From an uncultured Bacilli bacterium (GTDB lineage Bacteria > Bacillota_I > Bacilli_A > RF39 > UBA660): 10,502 nucleotides of DNA. The stretch is taken from positions 1-10,502 of the forward strand of contig CAKPIH010000039.1 in NCBI GenBank assembly GCA_934162325.1, written 5' to 3'. Of this stretch, positions 8,045-10,502 are shown one piece after another. Numbering within the stretch: position 1 is the first letter of the stretch; each line of letters starts with the position of its first letter. The notes under the pieces were generated by a model that saw only the letters and a program-made list of their open reading frames with translations, did no database searches and was not told the origin of the DNA. Both the position numbers and the translations under genes were made by a program.

Positions 8045-8536
8045 TTATCTACCTTTGCCTTTCTTTTCTGGCTCTTCTATTTTCATTTGATTGAACATAC
8101 TAATTAATATTTTTTCGTTTTCTCTTTCTTTAATAGTGTATAATTTAGCTTTATAGCCATCTATTATTATTTGCATTTTCTTTAATGTAAGTGTTATATA
8201 ACTATTACCTAAATACTTCTTATAATTATTTATGATACTTAATCTAAATCTTTCTGCTTCTTTTAGCATGTCTCTTATCTTTTCGTTATTACCTGAATCG
8301 TTATCTTCATCATCGATATTAATTAGGTTTAATTCATATAATAATTTATCTAATTTATGATCTATTTTTTTCTTTATTAGTTTCTCTGTTAATTTAGGTG
8401 ATACAAATACTATTTTATTTACTTCAATAGCATCTTCTTTCTTTCTTTTAGGGGTTACTTTGTAACCTTCTTTATCGTATTCTAAATATACTATTTCTCC
8501 ACTTTTGTTATCTTTACTTATAAAATAATTATTCAT
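8045..8536 (-). CDS. Unrecognised 163-residue charged protein between trmD and folD
   Basis: I cannot place this gene in a family. The product is probably cytosolic: no leader or membrane segment, no Cys, no Trp. The N-terminal third is beta-like (NNYFISKDNKSGEIVYLEYD); the middle is a Lys/Leu-rich amphipathic helix (near 50-70); an acidic Asn/Asp spacer follows (near 75-85); then come more helices with an IIDGYKAKLYTIKE stretch, and a basic tail KKGKGR. Its ATG overlaps the trmD stop by 8 nt, with AGGGGG about 5 nt before it inside trmD. Its stop is one nt from folD. Coupling this tight suggests a genuine, regularly expressed gene. It is not RimM or ribosomal protein L19, the usual trmD neighbours: length and motifs do not fit. 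An RNA-related role is only a guess from the neighbour and the basic tail. Confidence 0.85.
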   Translation of the reverse strand: MNNYFISKDNKSGEIVYLEYDKEGYKVTPKRKKEDAIEVNKIVFVSPKLTEKLIKKKIDHKLDKLLYELNLINIDDEDNDSGNNEKIRDMLKEAERFRLSIINNYKKYLGNSYITLTLKKMQIIIDGYKAKLYTIKERENEKILISMFNQMKIEEPEKKGKGR

Positions 8537-9203
8537 GATTGCCCCCTAGTAAGTCTGGTCTATTTTCTTTTGTTAATCTTAGTTGTTCTTCATAACGATA
8601 TTTGTTTATATTTTCGTGATGTCCACTTAATAATACTTCTGGTACTTTCATTCCTCGATATTCTACTGGTTTTGTATAATTTGGATAATCTAATAAGTTA
8701 TTATCAAAGCTTTCGCTTTCTAATGATTCACTACTTATTACATTATCTACTAATCTTATTATACTATCCATTACTACCATTGATGGTAATTCTCCTCCAG
8801 TTAGAATGTAATCTCCGATTGATAGTTCTAAATCTACGATTGTTTTTATTCTTTCGTCAAAGCCTTCGTAATGTCCGCATAGTATTATTATATGTTTATG
8901 TTTAGATAGATTATATGCTATACTTTGTTTATATACTTTACCTGATGGTGTCATCATTACTACTAATGTGTTTTCTTTCTTTAGAGCATCTATGGCTCTA
9001 AAGATTGGATCGCACATTAGTACCATGCCTCCTCCTCCACCAAATGGATAGTCATCTACTTGATTATTTTTATATACTGTATAATCTCTAATGTTATGTA
9101 TATTTATTTCTACTTGTTTTTTATCTATTGCTCTTTTTATTATTGATTCATTTATAAAATTATCATACATACTAGGAAATAATGTTAATACATCTATTTT
9201 CAT
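8529..9203 (-). CDS. trmD: TrmD, tRNA (guanine-N1)-methyltransferase for G37
   Basis: TrmD is a homodimeric SPOUT enzyme that uses S-adenosylmethionine to methylate G37 next to the anticodon in tRNAs reading CNN and some other codons, preventing +1 frameshifts. The knot motifs are clear: DDYPFGGGGGM (50-60), LCGHYEGFDERI (108-119) and SIGDYILTGGE (128-138). The C-terminal tRNA-binding part has LLDYPNYTKP and VLLSGHH. At the position of the catalytic Asp of E. coli TrmD (D169, in EDSF) the sequence reads SESF, so E164 replaces Asp. The protein is 224 residues, about 15-30 short of common homologues, ending right after RPDLL, where the next gene overlaps it. MKIDVLTLFP is the expected N-terminus; the ribosome site (GTGGT) is weak. 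First gene of its unit. Identification is firm. Confidence 0.97.
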   Translation of the reverse strand: MKIDVLTLFPSMYDNFINESIIKRAIDKKQVEINIHNIRDYTVYKNNQVDDYPFGGGGGMVLMCDPIFRAIDALKKENTLVVMMTPSGKVYKQSIAYNLSKHKHIIILCGHYEGFDERIKTIVDLELSIGDYILTGGELPSMVVMDSIIRLVDNVISSESLESESFDNNLLDYPNYTKPVEYRGMKVPEVLLSGHHENINKYRYEEQLRLTKENRPDLLGGNHE

Positions 9204-9229
9204 AATACCACATACTTTCTCTTTAGTTA

Positions 9230-9258
9230 ATTATAATATATTAATAATTAAATGTCTA
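9230..9258 (-). promoter_or_regulatory. Promoter of the trmD unit
   Basis: On the minus strand TAGACA (9258..9253) and TATAAT (9235..9230) are spaced by exactly 17 nt, a near-consensus housekeeping promoter. The predicted start is near 9223, leaving a leader of about 20 nt before the trmD ATG at 9203. It is the best promoter in the window and fits an essential, constantly expressed unit. The leader is too short for a riboswitch or T-box. Confidence 0.68.
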
Positions 9259-9276
9259 TATATTTTTTTATCATTT

Positions 9277-9334
9277 CATGAAAATCCAAGGTATTTTCAT
9301 GTTATTACTAGCCCATTTTATAGTCTAGTAATAA
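9277..9334. other. Two adjacent perfect inverted repeats upstream of the trmD promoter
   Basis: CATGAAAAT (9277-9285) pairs with 9293-9301 around a 7-nt loop. The very next base starts a second stem: TTATTACTAG (9302-9311) with 9325-9334 around a 13-nt loop. They lie between the surface-gene terminator (9390-9418) and the trmD promoter (9230-9258), so neither is in a transcript predicted here. No U-run follows. They could be protein-binding palindromes, a backup terminator or part of an unseen small RNA. Positions 9335-9389 show nothing I can name, and no gene fits in 9204-9418. Confidence 0.5.
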
Positions 9335-9389
9335 ATAATTATAAGATATTATATTTAGGGTGAAGTGCTTCCTAACTATGATAATTACA

Positions 9390-9418
9390 AATAAAAAGAA
9401 GATACTCTTGTACCTTCT
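9390..9418 (-). terminator. Strong intrinsic terminator of the surface-protein unit
   Basis: On the minus strand AGAAGGTAC (9418..9410) pairs with GTATCTTCT (9405..9397) around the loop AAGA: nine pairs, one of them G-U. It is followed by TTTTATTT. The stem begins directly after the stop codon at 9419-9421. This is the clearest intrinsic terminator in the window and ends the unit entering from the right edge. Confidence 0.85.
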
Positions 9419-9994
9419 CTAACTATTTAATGTAGCATTCTTACCAGTAGCATATAAGTTAAATGATAATGTCTTATTCTGCATAGTATCTGGATTAGTA
9501 AAGTCTTTACCATTAAACCATAAATATAAAGTATATTTATCCGTAGTAGTATTAACATTTCTATCAGTAAATAATGTTAATGTAGTTACTCCACTACTAG
9601 CATAAGTAATGCCACTAGCATTACTGCTTGCATTATATGCTTTAAAATTACCTTTCTTTACTAAAGTAGTATCATTATAATATAATTCATATATAAATGA
9701 TTCTTCTTTTAATTCATTAGGCATAGTAGTTAAATCCATATATAAACTCATAGTACTACCTGCTTCATTTGCTTTAACAGTAATATCTTTCTTAATACCT
9801 TCTTCTTTACTATCTACTGGTGTTAAAGTACCAGTAACATTACTTCCACCTACAAAAGTAACAGTATTACCAGATACCTTAACACTAACATTAATATTAG
9901 ATGTACTATTCCATCTATAATAAGCATAAGTACCACCAATCATTACTATAATTAACCCTATTATTCCTATTATTAATCCTTTATTATTTTTCAT
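9419..9994 (-). CDS. Small secreted or anchored beta-rich protein with SipW/TasA-like leader
   Basis: The first 28 residues are KNNK, then a hydrophobic stretch GLIIGIIGLIIVMI (about 6-19), then GGTYAYYRW. This resembles the leaders of TasA/camelysin-type proteins (GGTYAYF), which the SipW-like signal peptidase handles, so export is likely; whether it is cleaved or stays as an anchor cannot be told. The remainder (about 29-191) is Thr/Ser/Asn/Val-rich with alternating hydrophobics, typical of an extracellular beta-sandwich, and has no Cys. No sortase LPxTG motif or catalytic motif is seen. The ATG at 9994 is supported by AGGGAGG just upstream, overlapping the previous gene's stop (gap 10 nt), so the two are one transcript, ended by a strong terminator. 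A fibre or matrix subunit is possible; the family call is tentative. Confidence 0.82.
   Translation of the reverse strand: MKNNKGLIIGIIGLIIVMIGGTYAYYRWNSTSNINVSVKVSGNTVTFVGGSNVTGTLTPVDSKEEGIKKDITVKANEAGSTMSLYMDLTTMPNELKEESFIYELYYNDTTLVKKGNFKAYNASSNASGITYASSGVTTLTLFTDRNVNTTTDKYTLYLWFNGKDFTNPDTMQNKTLSFNLYATGKNATLNS
9809..9825 (-). repeat. 17-nt exact direct repeat, copy 1 (copy 2 at 10470-10486)
   Basis: The plus-strand string ACTATCTACTGGTGTTA occurs here and again at 10470-10486. In both genes it is read in the same frame and encodes TPVDS, within LTPVDSKEEG here and SITPVDSFLG in the neighbour. It may reflect a shared short peptide motif, local sequence exchange or coincidence in a biased sequence. 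Confidence 0.3.
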
Positions 9995-10004
9995 ATTTTC
10001 CTCC

Positions 10005-10502
10005 CTAACCTACTGTAAATGGATCAGTCATTGTTCCACTACCTCTAGAGATGGCATCATATTTAAGAGAAATTACAGGTCGAACGGCGCCGCTATCATC
10101 TAAGACATTATTGTCACTGATATAACCTTTATTTTCCACATATCTAATACCAGCGCTACCATCCGTGGTGCCAGAAGGAGTCATAGTCCAGTACCAATAG
10201 CTTGGTGTGATAAGATAACTATCTGAACTTTCAATAAATGATAAAGTAGCATCGATTCCAGTAGATCCACTCATAATTACTTCATCTGAAGTAACCAATC
10301 CTACAAGATTAGTTAATTTTATATTACCTATATTATTATTTACAGTAAATCTATCATTTTTATTAATACACTTTAATGTTGGATTGTGACTAATGTATCC
10401 TCTAGTTAAATCACTATAAGCAGTATTTTCCACTCCTTTACCAGTTCCTGTTAAAGTCATACCTAAAAAACTATCTACTGGTGTTATACTTCTGTCATTA
10501 CA
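10005..10502 (-). CDS. Surface protein, C-terminal part with DUF6273/C-type-lectin-like tail (partial)
   Basis: The reading frame is open to the right window edge, so only the last 165 residues are seen; the Met at 10460 is internal, since upstream codons (CNDRSITPVDSFLG) continue in frame. Landmarks: CNDRS, PTLKCINKNDRFTV, VGLVTSDEVIMSG, YWYWTMTPSGTTDGSAG, VRPVISLKYD and the end GSGTMTDPFTVG. From memory, this W-T-M-S/T-P and VRPVIxLK layout recurs in the C-termini of large surface proteins of uncultured gut Bacilli and resembles DUF6273, with a formylglycine-enzyme/C-type-lectin-like fold. That suggests binding to a surface ligand rather than catalysis. Two Cys are visible (in CNDRS and LKCINK) and could form a disulfide. 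It ends 10 nt before the small secreted gene and is probably co-transcribed. The N-terminus, leader and promoter lie outside the window. Confidence 0.82.
   Translation of the reverse strand, partial: CNDRSITPVDSFLGMTLTGTGKGVENTAYSDLTRGYISHNPTLKCINKNDRFTVNNNIGNIKLTNLVGLVTSDEVIMSGSTGIDATLSFIESSDSYLITPSYWYWTMTPSGTTDGSAGIRYVENKGYISDNNVLDDSGAVRPVISLKYDAISRGSGTMTDPFTVG

Noticed and set aside
8570..8905. Plus-strand open frame rich in Leu, Ile and Tyr inside trmD
   Set aside because: Wholly antisense to conserved TrmD motifs; the hydrophobic look comes from reading AT-rich codons backwards.
9204..9250. Riboswitch or T-box leader for trmD
   Set aside because: The near-consensus promoter leaves a leader of only about 20 nt; no T-box or tetrahydrofolate-riboswitch-like sequence is visible.
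9091..9363. Open frame on the plus strand covering the trmD start and intergenic region
   Set aside because: It lies antisense to the conserved TrmD N-terminus, covers the trmD promoter and has no ribosome site or recognisable protein; composition explains it.
10458..10460. ATG as the start of the rightmost gene
   Set aside because: The frame remains open for 14 more codons to the window edge with family-like residues (CNDRS) and no ribosome site before this Met.
1..10502. CRISPR array, tRNA or rRNA gene, or insertion sequence
   Set aside because: No regularly spaced repeats, cloverleaf with conserved TTCGA-type arm, rRNA stretch or transposase motif was seen on either strand.

Overview
The window is a very AT-rich bacterial segment. 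All nine convincing genes lie on the minus strand, so transcription runs from the right edge to the left. Shine-Dalgarno sites, short TAGACA/TATAAT-type promoters, AddAB recombination proteins and Asn/Ile/Lys/Tyr-rich proteins point to a low-GC Firmicute or Mollicutes-related bacterium. My best guess is an uncultured gut Bacilli lineage of the RF39 kind, but that is inference. All ten Trp residues I counted use TGG, and every stop is TAA or TAG, so the code looks standard rather than Mycoplasma-type.

Layout in the direction of transcription. (1) At 10502-9419 are two cell-surface genes: the C-terminal part of a protein with a DUF6273-like, C-type-lectin-like tail, cut by the window edge, and a small secreted or anchored beta-rich protein with a SipW/TasA-like leader. 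A strong terminator follows at 9390-9418. (2) At 9258-7172 is a housekeeping unit: a promoter, trmD (tRNA m1G37 methyltransferase), an unrecognised 163-residue gene, folD (one-carbon folate enzyme) and a terminator. The genes overlap or nearly touch. (3) At 7167-5885 is a single-gene unit with its own promoter and terminator, encoding an AAA_14/DUF4143-type ATPase. (4) At 5887-115 is the recombination operon addB, an unrecognised 121-residue gene, then addA. The first pair overlaps and the second is separated by 3 nt. Weak hairpins follow addA.

AddA and AddB would form the helicase-nuclease that processes double-strand breaks for RecA. AddA keeps the SF1 helicase motifs and its nuclease. AddB is strongly shortened and lacks a Walker A motif, but keeps its nuclease residues and all four iron-sulfur cysteines. 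The 121-residue gene inserted between the two subunits is the best candidate in the window for something undescribed. I see no CRISPR array, tRNA, rRNA, transposon, toxin-antitoxin pair or obvious defence island.
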